From a bacterium (lineage in GTDB: Bacteria; Bacteroidota; Bacteroidia; Bacteroidales; Muribaculaceae): 64,000 nt of DNA. The stretch is taken from NCBI GenBank assembly GCA_014802625.1, contig JAAVBX010000023.1, forward strand, positions 92,669 through 156,668, in the 5' to 3' direction. The position numbers and the translations under genes were made by a program. Positions within the stretch are counted from its first letter, which is position 1, and the number at the start of each line of letters is the position of its first letter. The notes under the pieces are model-generated. The model saw only the letters and a list, made by a program, of their open reading frames with translations. It did no database searches and had not been told where the DNA came from. Shown piece after piece: positions 18,413-28,386 of this stretch.

Positions 18413-19825
18413 ATGAGCTCAGATGTTATGGATGCCCGTTCGACGAATCATTACACTATTGCTGATGCTCCGCTGACGTGGCGGCATTGGTGGATTGTAG
18501 GGGTTGCTTCTCTGGGTCAGCTTGTCGGAACGGCGGTAGCCACAGTAGCCGGCGTATTGATTCCATTGATGATGATCACGACGACCTATGCGCATATGAG
18601 CGCTTTTATTCAGGGTTGCATCGGTGCGGCTGATCTTCTGGGTATCATGGTGGGCTCAATGGTATTCGGCAGATTGAGCGATAATTATGGCTATCTCCCT
18701 TTCTTCAGGCTTTGTCCGGCTTTGATTCTCGTGGCCTCGCTGGTGGCTATATTCGTCCCGAACGTGTGGATTTTGATAGCCTCACTTTTTGTAATCGGAT
18801 TCGGCATAGGGGGTGAATATAGTCTTGATTCCGACTATACGTCCGTGCTGATGCCTGATAGGTATAAGCTCCTTATGCTTGGAATGGTGAAGACCGGAGC
18901 GGCATTCGGTAATATTTTAGGTGCGCTCCTCTCATTTGTCCTCATTGTTATATATGACAATGCCTACGAATGGCCCAGACTGATGTGGATTATTGCCGGC
19001 ATCTCAGCCATTATGATACTGACACGAATCTATTTCTTCGAGAGCCCGAAATGGTTATACGACCATGGCCGGAAGCAGGAGGCTGAACGTGCGCTTCACA
19101 AATTCCTTGGCCCTGACGTGGAAATGAATCCTGCGACGACAATGTCGTCAGCCCATGAAGCTCCCGTACAGCAACTCGGGTTCGTATCGTTCTGTAAGAA
19201 GTATTGGAATAAAGTTGTGTTAAGCGGCATACCATGGAGCTGTGAAGGTCTCGGAGTTTATGGAATCGGAGTGTTTATCCCTCTGCTCGTTATGGCACTC
19301 GGCATTGAGCATGAGTCGAAGTTTGCCACTCCAATCGAAAATGTAGAGGCCTCGGTGAAGACGACCCTCTGGATTTCATGCATCATATTGCCCGGATTCC
19401 TTATCGGCATATGGCTCGCGGTCAAGAAGGTAAGGGAGGTAAGACTTCAGGCAGTCAGTTTCTGGGCGTGTGCCATCTCCCTTGTGGTTCTCCTATTTTC
19501 CTATCATCTGAAATGGCCTGTATGGATTAGCCTCGTATCTTTCATGGCATTTGAACTCTTTCTCAATATCGGGCCTCACCTTGTGACATATCTGCTTCCC
19601 CCAAAGATTTATCCTGTTGAGGTCAGAGGTCAAGGGACAGGTATCGCCGCAGCAATAGGCAAGGCCGGAGCTGTTTTGGGAGTATTCGTTGTTCCCGTTC
19701 TCCTCAAATGGGGAGGTGGAGTTCTTGTTCTCGGTGTCTCGGCTGCTATTATGGGAATTGGTGCGATAGTGACATCCATCTATGGTCATCGTGTAGAAGA
19801 GGAATCCAATAGTAAGATTGCCTGA
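18413..19825 (+). CDS. MFS transporter
   Basis: 470 aa; MVFGRLSDNYGYLPFF, FGIGGEYSLDSDYTSVLMPDRYK, about 12 TM. Confidence 0.8.
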   Translation: MSSDVMDARSTNHYTIADAPLTWRHWWIVGVASLGQLVGTAVATVAGVLIPLMMITTTYAHMSAFIQGCIGAADLLGIMVGSMVFGRLSDNYGYLPFFRLCPALILVASLVAIFVPNVWILIASLFVIGFGIGGEYSLDSDYTSVLMPDRYKLLMLGMVKTGAAFGNILGALLSFVLIVIYDNAYEWPRLMWIIAGISAIMILTRIYFFESPKWLYDHGRKQEAERALHKFLGPDVEMNPATTMSSAHEAPVQQLGFVSFCKKYWNKVVLSGIPWSCEGLGVYGIGVFIPLLVMALGIEHESKFATPIENVEASVKTTLWISCIILPGFLIGIWLAVKKVREVRLQAVSFWACAISLVVLLFSYHLKWPVWISLVSFMAFELFLNIGPHLVTYLLPPKIYPVEVRGQGTGIAAAIGKAGAVLGVFVVPVLLKWGGGVLVLGVSAAIMGIGAIVTSIYGHRVEEESNSKIA

Positions 19826-20397
19826 TGAGTAAAACTAAGGATATTTTAAAGATTATAGGACAGTCGGCAGCCTGGACGCTGTTGGCTGTCCTCACTTTAG
19901 GATTATACGGGATGGCTATGGCCATTCATCGTGATACGATTATTAACGGCAGCATAGTTACAGTCGTGGCTTTATCCATGGCCGTGCTTACCGGTATTGC
20001 AGTAGCCAATCTCCTCGCCTCGCGCGCATCCGTCGACTCCGGACTATGGATGAAGATTGCAGGTGTGATGATTTTTGCAGGCGGATTGTATCTATTCTCG
20101 TTTTATGCCTTGAATTATCATTGCGCTGACGAAGAATCAATTCAATCGGAGGAGGTGGTGGTCATCCGCAAGTATTATGAGGTGCATCACCATTCTGAAC
20201 GTAGCGGGCGTCGCAGTTACTCTACGGGGCGTCCCTATAACGTCTACTATATGGAAGTGTCGTTCCCGGATGGTCAGACTAAGAAAATGCGGATATCTAT
20301 GAAGCGATACAATAAATTGCATAAAGGCGATGTGCTGCACATGGAGCTTGAGAAAGGACTCTTCGGATTTCCTGTCATACGCGACAATCCATATTGA
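19825..20397 (+). CDS. Membrane-anchored protein of unknown function
   Basis: Overlaps MFS stop; three hydrophobic segments then a soluble domain YYMEVSFPDGQTKKMRISMKRYNKLHKGD. Confidence 0.65.
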   Translation: MSKTKDILKIIGQSAAWTLLAVLTLGLYGMAMAIHRDTIINGSIVTVVALSMAVLTGIAVANLLASRASVDSGLWMKIAGVMIFAGGLYLFSFYALNYHCADEESIQSEEVVVIRKYYEVHHHSERSGRRSYSTGRPYNVYYMEVSFPDGQTKKMRISMKRYNKLHKGDVLHMELEKGLFGFPVIRDNPY

Positions 20398-20418
20398 TCT
20401 ATAACTAAATGAGATACA

Positions 20419-20465
20419 ATAAGGGAGACATATCATGGTTGATCCACAGATATATCTCCCTTATT
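20419..20465. terminator. Bidirectional terminator hairpin
   Basis: aataagggaga ... tctcccttatt between convergent genes. Confidence 0.7.
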
Positions 20466-20480
20466 CTATTAATTGATATT

Positions 20481-21449
20481 TTATCTCCAGGGGAATTCTT
20501 CGGGTAGTTCCTTACCTTTTACGACCTTACGGAATGTGGCCAGAAAATCTCTTACAATTTTCTTCACGGGTCCCGGCTCCATACCGAGCACCTTGAATAG
20601 TAATCCGGCGTCATTAGGTAGGTGAGTTATACCGCATGCCACTCTGTTCTCTCGATCAATGAAGGGATTTGTCTGAGCGTAAATCTCATCGGCTTTATCC
20701 TTTGGAGCCAAAACGATGACATTGGAGAACACATCATATTGCCCCATAATGCCGAGTTGGCGAGGATTGGTTTCTTTGGGGTCGATGATGAATTTCTCTC
20801 GGAAAAGCGGAGTGCCGTCAGGACGTTCCGCGTGACTGCATACCGATAATATATCGAATTCAAACAGCTCCCCCTCCTTGTAATATTTACGACCTCCCAT
20901 GAAAATCTCCGAATAAAACAGCGATGCCGTGGGATCTATAGTTATCGTGGTATCAGAGATAAAGCGTGTGTGGCGGCATGGATAAACCGGTTCGGGCATA
21001 AACTCAAGATATGAATCCTCCTTGAGGGTGATATGCTGAACTAATCCGGAGTAGTTATGGGTCATCTCCGCAAGCTTTGTGGCCGCTCCGGTGCTTATCC
21101 AGGCGTAAGACCCCTTGTTCATGGTGATATCCTGCTGATAGCGGTCGCCCTCAACATTCGGACCACCTGAAGAGAGGATATAGACACATGGCATCTCCGG
21201 CATCCCCTTGTCGAAATATAACGCTTGCTGCACTATAAGGGGAGCGCGTCGGTCGAGATCTCTGAGAATTGACTTCCCTCTCGGATCGATTTCAAAGCCA
21301 AGTCTCAGATAGCCGTGCTTTCCCGGAGCTCCCACATACATCGCCAGAGGCGTGTCGAGATAGGGAGCCATCTCGCTACAGTGTGAGAAATCGACAGGAG
21401 GCACTCCGGTGTCGCTTGTTGTCAGATGAGATTGATAGTCGAATGCCAT
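20481..21449 (-). CDS. ureD: Urease accessory protein UreD
   Basis: 322 aa; GGPNVEGDRYQQDITMNKGSYAWISTGAATKLAEM; urease cluster. Confidence 0.9.
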   Translation of the reverse strand: MAFDYQSHLTTSDTGVPPVDFSHCSEMAPYLDTPLAMYVGAPGKHGYLRLGFEIDPRGKSILRDLDRRAPLIVQQALYFDKGMPEMPCVYILSSGGPNVEGDRYQQDITMNKGSYAWISTGAATKLAEMTHNYSGLVQHITLKEDSYLEFMPEPVYPCRHTRFISDTTITIDPTASLFYSEIFMGGRKYYKEGELFEFDILSVCSHAERPDGTPLFREKFIIDPKETNPRQLGIMGQYDVFSNVIVLAPKDKADEIYAQTNPFIDRENRVACGITHLPNDAGLLFKVLGMEPGPVKKIVRDFLATFRKVVKGKELPEEFPWR

Positions 21450-21485
21450 TGTGGAAGTGGGTTTAATTATCTGAAGTTATAGCCC

Positions 21486-22112
21486 TCACGCCTTGTTGGC
21501 TTTGTCAAACAACGCCATCTTGAAAATAAGATCCACGAGCTCGTTAATGCCCTCTCCCGTCATGCAGTTGGTGAATACAAACGGTTTGCCGGGTCGCATC
21601 AGTTTTGAGTCATGATCCATAACGCTGAGGTCAGCGTGCACATAAGGAGCGAGATCAGTCTTATTTATCACGAGAATATCACTCTGGGAGATACCGGGGC
21701 CATCCTTACGGGGAATTTTATCACCGGCTGCCACATCGATTACATAGATGAAGAAGTCGACCAATGCCGGACTAAAGGTCAGTGTAAGGTTGTCTCCTCC
21801 CGATTCGATAAGCACGATGTCGGTTTCAGGAAATTTTTCCTCCATCTCCTCGACAGCCGCGATATTCATCGAGGGGTCCTCGCGCACGGCAGTATGGGGA
21901 CATGCGCCCGTCTCCACTCCGATAATTTTATCCTCCACCAGTATGCCCTTGAGAGTTTTGCGGACATGCTTGGCATCCTCGGTAGTCACAATATCGTTGG
22001 TGATGATCAGTACGTTCTGACCCAACTCAAGCAGGCGCGGAGTTATTGCCTCGATCAAAGCAGTCTTGCCCGAACCGACAGGTCCGCCTACTCCTATTCT
22101 ACATGTACTCAT
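21486..22112 (-). CDS. ureG: Urease accessory GTPase UreG
   Basis: [62 protein letters not shown]. Confidence 0.97.
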   Translation of the reverse strand: MSTCRIGVGGPVGSGKTALIEAITPRLLELGQNVLIITNDIVTTEDAKHVRKTLKGILVEDKIIGVETGACPHTAVREDPSMNIAAVEEMEEKFPETDIVLIESGGDNLTLTFSPALVDFFIYVIDVAAGDKIPRKDGPGISQSDILVINKTDLAPYVHADLSVMDHDSKLMRPGKPFVFTNCMTGEGINELVDLIFKMALFDKANKA

Positions 22113-22131
22113 TCTTTTTAATCCTTTGTTT

Positions 22132-22326
22132 TAAGTAAGTTTTATAAATTAGTTAATTCTTTCACCTAAGTAAGTTGCGCTGAATGGCCAATGTTCTTTT
22201 TGATTTTGAGCGGTCTCTTTGTCTCTCTCTTTCAGTCGCATAGCCCGCTATGCTCCTTCACTCGCGAGACAAATAGCCTCGCTCAAAATCAAAAATAACT
22301 ATTGGCTAATTTCTAAAACTTACTTA
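22132..22326. repeat. MITE-like ~195-bp imperfect inverted repeat, copy 1 (between ureG and ureF)
   Basis: taagtaagttttataaattag ... ctaatttctaaaacttactta; inner gttctttttgattttgagcg / cgctcaaaatcaaaaataac; core cagtcgcatagcccgctatgc. Confidence 0.85.
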
Positions 22327-22329
22327 CTG

Positions 22330-23022
22330 TTAGTTCATGAACATTCTCATATTGCCTTTCTCATGCAGAGATGCGAGAATATCAAGTTCGGGGAAAAAGG
22401 CGTGCATCTCCCCTACCTTTAATTTTCTGACCTTATCATACAGAGCCGGGACATCCTTGCTCATATCGTAAAGAATTTCCTGAGTGTCATAGTGAGAAAC
22501 TCTTACACAGCGCAATGCAGCGGAGAGCACCATATTGACTACGCCATATTGATGCGAACAGAATAGATCCTCCTCGGATATTCCTGCTGCAGCGAAAGCA
22601 ATTCCTTGAGCCACAGGATAAGTGCCCGGCGTACGGTCATTCTTTATATCCTCCAGCCAATGGTCAACAATCTCACTGTCGAAGAGTTTCTTGCCGAGTT
22701 CACCCAGTTTTTTACCCATACGCTTGAGCATCTGCCGCGCCTCATCATTCATCTTGCAGAGAATCAATGTTCTGTCGGCCTCTACGATTGCATCATAGTC
22801 GCCGGATAGATAAGCTCTGTGTGCGGCGATGGCTGCTATCCCGTCAGTGTAAGCGGCCTGTAATGCCTGCGACTTGGCGAAAGCGTGTAGCGTCGCCTTG
22901 TCTTTTACCATATTCTCGAAGCCTGCGGTCTCAAGACCATTCGAGAAGGAGAATGTTCCTACAGGAAAGGTTGAGTCGGTAAATTGCAGCAGGCGCATTA
23001 TTTCCGTTATGTTCAAAGCCAT
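22330..23022 (-). CDS. ureF: Urease accessory protein UreF
   Basis: 230 aa; LLQFTDSTFPVGTFSFSNGLETA. Confidence 0.95.
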   Translation of the reverse strand: MALNITEIMRLLQFTDSTFPVGTFSFSNGLETAGFENMVKDKATLHAFAKSQALQAAYTDGIAAIAAHRAYLSGDYDAIVEADRTLILCKMNDEARQMLKRMGKKLGELGKKLFDSEIVDHWLEDIKNDRTPGTYPVAQGIAFAAAGISEEDLFCSHQYGVVNMVLSAALRCVRVSHYDTQEILYDMSKDVPALYDKVRKLKVGEMHAFFPELDILASLHEKGNMRMFMN

Positions 23023-23074
23023 ATGGGAATATTTGGAGGAATTTTATTAATTGGATCCGAGTCAACTGTCAGTA

Positions 23075-23734
23075 TCAATGTATCGAGTCCGATTCATGCT
23101 CGTGCGGATACTCGCCATTCTCATGGGTGTGGTAATGTCCGTCGCCATGCTCATGATAATGCACTATATGGTCGTGTTCATGGATATGGCTGTGGCTTTC
23201 GTGACCGGCACCCCCGAATAGACGGCGTGTCTCATGTGGAGCAAGGAAGGGAATAACGTCCAGTCCCTTTTCAAATTCAAATGTGATTCCGGGAATATGG
23301 TGTGTCTCAAGCACGCTGAGCATCACCTTCTTGTCCACCGTCAGGGGAACATAGACCTTTGTACCTTTGACTACAGCCGGCCAGTGCTGATTGCCTATCG
23401 CGTGACCGAGCTCAAGGGAGATGCGTATAATTGTATCATGATCCTTCTCGGCAATCCCACTGAGGTCCACGACCAGCACGGGACTGAGTTCAAGACGAAG
23501 CACCACGGCTTTATTCGTTTCGGGATCGTAATCTATCACGTCTCCATCGACTATATGAGTGTGGCGTGCCAGAGCTACGGGATATTCTATCCCGCTGAGA
23601 CCCTTTGCGAGGAAACGTGATTTCTGTGCGGTCCATTGGTCAAGGAATATCTCATCGATTTCGGCGTTGGCGAGACGATTTTTCCATTCATCTGATTTGC
23701 GCATGTTGCCGAGGACTTCTGAATATATCTTCAT
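23075..23734 (-). CDS. ureE: Urease accessory protein UreE with His-rich C-terminus
   Basis: ELGHAIGNQHWPAVVKGTKVYVPLTVDKKVM; tail HESHSHIHEHDHIVHYHEHGDGHYHTHENGEYPHEHESDSIH. Confidence 0.95.
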   Translation of the reverse strand: MKIYSEVLGNMRKSDEWKNRLANAEIDEIFLDQWTAQKSRFLAKGLSGIEYPVALARHTHIVDGDVIDYDPETNKAVVLRLELSPVLVVDLSGIAEKDHDTIIRISLELGHAIGNQHWPAVVKGTKVYVPLTVDKKVMLSVLETHHIPGITFEFEKGLDVIPFLAPHETRRLFGGAGHESHSHIHEHDHIVHYHEHGDGHYHTHENGEYPHEHESDSIH

Positions 23735-23852
23735 TATCGGTTTTTAATGTTTAGTTTTTATAATTTAATATATGTGCCCCATTAATTTCAAGACACCATT
23801 CTAAGAGAGTAACAATTATTCGCGTACAATGTTTAATATTCCTTAAAAAAGA

Positions 23853-23878
23853 GGCAGGTGTCCGATCGGACACCTGCC
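23853..23878 (-). terminator. Intrinsic terminator between ureC and ureE
   Basis: Perfect 26-bp palindrome ggcaggtgtccgatcggacacctgcc; minus-strand 3' side followed by tcttttttaa. Confidence 0.8.
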
Positions 23879-23905
23879 AATTCCTATCGTGTTTCTATAA
23901 TCTTA

Positions 23906-25624
23906 TTAGCTGAACCAATACAGCTGACCGAGCGGGAGACTCTTTGCCGGCGGCACGTATGCGAGCACACCGTCTACCGTTACATAGAAAGTCTCGGGGT
24001 TAACCTCGATGTGAGGAGTAGCTGTATTACGAACCATATCGTTCTTGCCGAGCTGGCGCACGCCATGAACCGGATAAACCATAGAGGTCAAGCCATACTT
24101 CTCTTTGACACCTGCTTCGTGGGCTGCCTGAGATACGAAAGTATAGCGTGTGTTCTGGAGAGCTTCACCGTATGCTCCGAACATCGGACGCATAATCTTA
24201 GGCTGCGGAGTGGGAAGAGAAGCGTTCGGATCGCCCATGTTGGCCCAGTTGATGACACCACCTTTGATCACGAGATTCGGTTTTGTGCCGAAGAATGCGG
24301 GTTCCCAAATCACAAGGTCAGCCATTTTGCCCTTCTCAATCGAACCGAGGACATCGCTGATACCATAAGTGATGGCCGGGTTGAGAGTGATTTGTGCGAG
24401 ATAGCGGAGCACACGGAAATTATCGTTGCCCTCGGCATCCTCGGGAAGTTTACCGCGCACCGACTTCATGTATGAGGCCATCTGGAAAGTACGCATGAAC
24501 GATTCGCCGACACGGCCCATAGCCTGAGAGTCGGAAGATACCATCGAAATGATACCGAGGTCATGGAAGATATTCTCGGCCGACTGCGTTTCCGGACGTA
24601 CACGGCTCTCCGCGAAAGCCACGTCTGAAGGAATATTCGGATTCAGGTTGTGGCAGACCATAATCATGTCGAAGAGCTCAGCTTCCGAGTTGATGCCATA
24701 AGGAAGCGTCGGGTTGGTCGACGACGGGAGTACATTCGGCATCGATGCCACCTTCAGAAGGTCAGGAGCGTGACCACCGCCGGCACCCTCGGTATGGTAA
24801 GTGTGGATCGTGCGACCGTCAATTGCCGCCAGAGTATCCTCTACGAAACCTGATTCATTCAGAGTATCGGTGTGGATCGCTACCTGCATGTCAAGGTTAT
24901 CGGCAGCCTCAAGACATGTGCGGATAACCGCAGGAGTTGCGCCCCAGTCCTCGTGAATCTTGAATCCCATAGCACCTGCGGCTGCCTGTGCATAGAGTTC
25001 CTGCGGACGTGAGCAGTTGCCTTTACCCAGCAGACCGATATTAATGGGAAGGCCATCTATCGACTGGAGGATTCTCTCAAGGTTCCAGGGACCTGAGGTG
25101 ATTGTCGTACCGTTCGTGCCGTCAGTCGGACCGATGCCACCGCCGATCAAGGTGGTAATACCGTTTGACAGGCAGTTGTAAGCCTGCTGAGGTGAGACGA
25201 AGTGTACGTGTCCGTCAATACCGGCGGCAGTGACGATCATATGTTCACCCGAGATAGCGTCGGTCGACGGACCCGTAGCCAAACCGGGTGTCACGCCGGC
25301 CATGATATTCGGATTACCGGCTTTGCCTATACCGGCGATCTTGCCGTCTTTGATACCGATATCGGCCTTTACCACACCGAGCACCGGATCAATGATAGTG
25401 GCATTAGTGATGACGATATCAAGCGACCCCTCCTTGGAGGAGCACTCGTTGGCCAGACCCATGCCATCGCGAAGGGTTTTGCCGCCGCCATATACAACCT
25501 CATCACCATATGTGCGGAGGTCCTTCTCTATTTCTACATACAGATCGGTGTTGCCCAGACGAATCTTATCGCCGACCGTGGGGCCGAAAAGCATGTTATT
25601 GTCTTTACGTGATATTACAGCCAT
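23906..25624 (-). CDS. ureC: Urease alpha subunit
   Basis: 572 aa; YGPTVGDK-like [60 protein letters not shown]. Confidence 0.98.
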   Translation of the reverse strand: MAVISRKDNNMLFGPTVGDKIRLGNTDLYVEIEKDLRTYGDEVVYGGGKTLRDGMGLANECSSKEGSLDIVITNATIIDPVLGVVKADIGIKDGKIAGIGKAGNPNIMAGVTPGLATGPSTDAISGEHMIVTAAGIDGHVHFVSPQQAYNCLSNGITTLIGGGIGPTDGTNGTTITSGPWNLERILQSIDGLPINIGLLGKGNCSRPQELYAQAAAGAMGFKIHEDWGATPAVIRTCLEAADNLDMQVAIHTDTLNESGFVEDTLAAIDGRTIHTYHTEGAGGGHAPDLLKVASMPNVLPSSTNPTLPYGINSEAELFDMIMVCHNLNPNIPSDVAFAESRVRPETQSAENIFHDLGIISMVSSDSQAMGRVGESFMRTFQMASYMKSVRGKLPEDAEGNDNFRVLRYLAQITLNPAITYGISDVLGSIEKGKMADLVIWEPAFFGTKPNLVIKGGVINWANMGDPNASLPTPQPKIMRPMFGAYGEALQNTRYTFVSQAAHEAGVKEKYGLTSMVYPVHGVRQLGKNDMVRNTATPHIEVNPETFYVTVDGVLAYVPPAKSLPLGQLYWFS

Positions 25625-25635
25625 GGGATTCTGTG

Positions 25636-26253
25636 TTATTTGGTGATTTGTGATTCGTCATACTCTCCGTCGGCCTCTGTCTCGCTGACAGACTTATAGC
25701 CGTATTCCTTCATACGGCGCAGGGCCTCCATGTATTTGGGATAGTATGCGGGTGTATCCTGAAGGGCGGTCGAACCGTTGACGAGATCGTCAAATCCGAT
25801 TACGCGGTGCTTGCCTGCGTAGCTTACGAGTTCAATCTCCTTTTCTTCGCCCGGTTCGAAACGAATGGCGGTGGTAGCCGGAATGTTCAGATGATAGCCG
25901 AATGCTTTCGGACGATCAAATTCCATATAGCGGTTGCACTCGAAGAAATGGAAATGTGAACCAATCTGAACGGGGCGGTCGCCTGTATTGCGGACTTTCA
26001 GTTTCACCGTGCGGCGATCCTTATTGTATTCTATGGGTTCGTCGGCCAGGATTACCCCACCGACGGGAACATATTCCTTCGGCTCGAATCCGGGTGTCTT
26101 CGGGTAGGCGATATCAGGTGCGCCGGTATATACACCCATCGGTGTCTCATATCCATCCTTTGCAAAATCCGGCATAGGAATGTTCGGGATAGGCGGCATG
26201 GGCTTGCTTTCGCTTCCGGCCTGTGACGCGCTGTTCTGTGTTGTCTGAGCCAT
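25636..26253 (-). CDS. ureB: Urease beta subunit, extended at both ends
   Basis: Core [45 protein letters not shown]; 205 aa total. Confidence 0.95.
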   Translation of the reverse strand: MAQTTQNSASQAGSESKPMPPIPNIPMPDFAKDGYETPMGVYTGAPDIAYPKTPGFEPKEYVPVGGVILADEPIEYNKDRRTVKLKVRNTGDRPVQIGSHFHFFECNRYMEFDRPKAFGYHLNIPATTAIRFEPGEEKEIELVSYAGKHRVIGFDDLVNGSTALQDTPAYYPKYMEALRRMKEYGYKSVSETEADGEYDESQITK

Positions 26254-26285
26254 AATAATTGTTTTTTGATAGTTGCCGCTATGCC

Positions 26286-26588
26286 TTAGCGGATAGGATT
26301 ATGAATTGAAACCAGACGGCTGCCGTCAGTAAATACGGCCTCCACTTGCAGGAGGTTGATCATATCGGCAACACCGTCCATTACTTGTTCTTTGGTCAGG
26401 ACTTGAGTGGCGTCGTGCATAACTTCCTCTACAGTCTTACCCTCTCGAGCGCCCTCAAGTGCGCAGCTTGTGATATAGGCCACTGATTCAGGATAATTCA
26501 ATTTCAATCCTTTCTTGAGTCGACGTTCGGCAATCAGCCCCACGCACAGCAGGGTGAGTTTGTCTTGCTCTTTCGGTGTAAAATGCAT
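26286..26588 (-). CDS. ureA: Urease gamma subunit
   Basis: [39 protein letters not shown]; 100 aa. Confidence 0.97.
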   Translation of the reverse strand: MHFTPKEQDKLTLLCVGLIAERRLKKGLKLNYPESVAYITSCALEGAREGKTVEEVMHDATQVLTKEQVMDGVADMINLLQVEAVFTDGSRLVSIHNPIR

Positions 26589-26620
26589 AGCATTCGGGTT
26601 TAGGGGTGAAACATTCTTTT

Positions 26621-26628
26621 CAAAGTTA
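26621..26628 (-). promoter_or_regulatory. Candidate -7 box (TAACTTTG on minus) upstream of ureA
   Basis: CAAAGTTA on plus strand, ~33 bp 5' of ureA start; -33 box not clear. Confidence 0.4.
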
Positions 26629-26903
26629 TAACACTTGAAGATAAATTAAGTTGCAGATAAGTCATTCATTTTGTCATTTTTTTGAATTTGCTCTGATATC
26701 TTTATTCTTGTATTATTGTATTATCCATATCCTTGCCATACGGGGAGCGTAGCTATCCCCTGACTTTGAACTTTACCTTTTCGCGGAATGTTTTATTGAT
26801 GTTTATGAATATGGAATAATGTGAAATTTTGTTTCGCATTTCGCTTGAGAATATTTGCTTATGGTTGGAATGATTCTTGAGCATTGACTATAATCTTGTC
26901 TGA

Positions 26904-27096
26904 AAGTAGTTGCTAAGAATTAATGAACAGATAAAACGAAGTTATTTTTGAGCAGATTAGCCTGCGGAGTAAAGGCGCATACACCGCTATGCGACTGAAC
27001 GACAAAGGCTAAGATGCCAAAAAGAACGAGTTTTATCGTTCAAGATCTTTCCGACTACTGTGTAAGCATATATCGATTAATTGTTAGCAACTACTT
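26904..27096. repeat. MITE-like ~195-bp imperfect inverted repeat, copy 2 (abuts ATG at 27097)
   Basis: aagtagttgctaagaattaatgaac ... cgattaattgttagcaactactt; core gctatgcgactgaac is the reverse complement of the copy-1 core. Confidence 0.85.
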
Positions 27097-28386
27097 ATGT
27101 TGAAAAGAATCTCCGAAATATTATTGCTCGCCATTTCAGGATGTGCTTTAGCAAGGGCCGACCGGATTCCTGATTCCGATACGGTGACTGTAAAGTTCAG
27201 GCAATCACATTCGCAGATTGATCTGGGCTTCTCTGATAATGGCGAACATTTGACCGACCTTCTTCGACAGATCCGTGGCAGGGAACAAAGCGATTCCGTA
27301 TTGGCTGTAAAAAAAGTGAAGGTGCGTGGTGGCGCATCTCCGGAAGGAAGCATAATGCTGAATCGTGATTTATCCTATCGAAGGGCTGAGAGTATTTTTA
27401 ATTGGCTCTCCAATCGTATTGAGATCGAGGATTCGTTGGTCGGATTCGAATATCTCGGACGAGATTGGAATGGTCTTTTAAATTATGTTTTAGCCGACTC
27501 CGAGGTGCCCTGTCGGGGTGAGGTTCTCGATCTCGTGAGGAGAGTTGCGGAGGCTCCCCGCCCTGAATCCGGTGGCACACGGGATTATCTTGCGCAGCTC
27601 AAGGAAATTGGCGGCGGACTCCCCTACTCCTATCTTTATCGACATGCCTTTCCGGGTTTGCGGGAGTCAAGTGTCATTATAGAATATGGGATGCGGAAGG
27701 GCTATACCCCATTTTTCCCTCAGGTCGGCCAAGCTGTCATACCTCTTACTCCGTATCTTCTCTCTCCCGGTATTTATACAGGGAGTATGGAGGGTCTCGC
27801 TGACAGGCACCCCTGTCGGCCATTTTACATGGCGGTGAAGACCAACCTGCTCTCCGATGCTCTCGCCTTGCCTAACATAGGAGTGGAATTTTATTTGGGG
27901 CGAGCATGGTCTATATCGGCCGATTGGACTTATGGTTGGTGGGACGATGATAGCGCCCATCGATATTGGCGCGCGTATGGCGGCGAGGTGGCGTTGCGCC
28001 GCTGGTTTGGCCGTAAGGCTGATGAAAAGCCTCTGACGGGTCATCATCTCGGTATTTATGCCGGCGCGATAACATACGATTTTGAATTCGGGTCTACCGG
28101 ATATATGGGTGGCATTCCCGGAGGAACACTTTGGGATCGGTGCAATTGGTATGCCGGAATAGAATATGGATATTCATTGCCTGTGGCGCGTCGACTGAAT
28201 ATTGATTTCACTCTTGGAATCGGATATCTCGGCGGTAAATACATCAAGTATGAACCGAAGAATGGATATTACCGATGGGAATCCACCAATCGTCTGAATT
28301 GGTTTGGGCCTACCAAGGCTGAGATATCTCTCGTGTGGCTGATAGGGTGCGATAATTATAATAGGCCGAAAGGAGGTGGAAAATAA
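27097..28386 (+). CDS. DUF3575-type outer membrane protein with OmpA-like N-terminal region
   Basis: KVKVRGGASPEGSIMLNRDLSYRRAESIFNWL; FYMAVKTNLLSDALALPNIGVEFYLGRAWSISADWTYGWW. Confidence 0.8.
   Translation: MLKRISEILLLAISGCALARADRIPDSDTVTVKFRQSHSQIDLGFSDNGEHLTDLLRQIRGREQSDSVLAVKKVKVRGGASPEGSIMLNRDLSYRRAESIFNWLSNRIEIEDSLVGFEYLGRDWNGLLNYVLADSEVPCRGEVLDLVRRVAEAPRPESGGTRDYLAQLKEIGGGLPYSYLYRHAFPGLRESSVIIEYGMRKGYTPFFPQVGQAVIPLTPYLLSPGIYTGSMEGLADRHPCRPFYMAVKTNLLSDALALPNIGVEFYLGRAWSISADWTYGWWDDDSAHRYWRAYGGEVALRRWFGRKADEKPLTGHHLGIYAGAITYDFEFGSTGYMGGIPGGTLWDRCNWYAGIEYGYSLPVARRLNIDFTLGIGYLGGKYIKYEPKNGYYRWESTNRLNWFGPTKAEISLVWLIGCDNYNRPKGGGK

Noticed and set aside
23858-24475. 205-aa plus ORF opposite ureC and similar long antisense ORFs (25202, 25230, 21612, 42281, 38160, 32117)
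   Set aside because: Antisense to very well-supported genes; no independent evidence of coding
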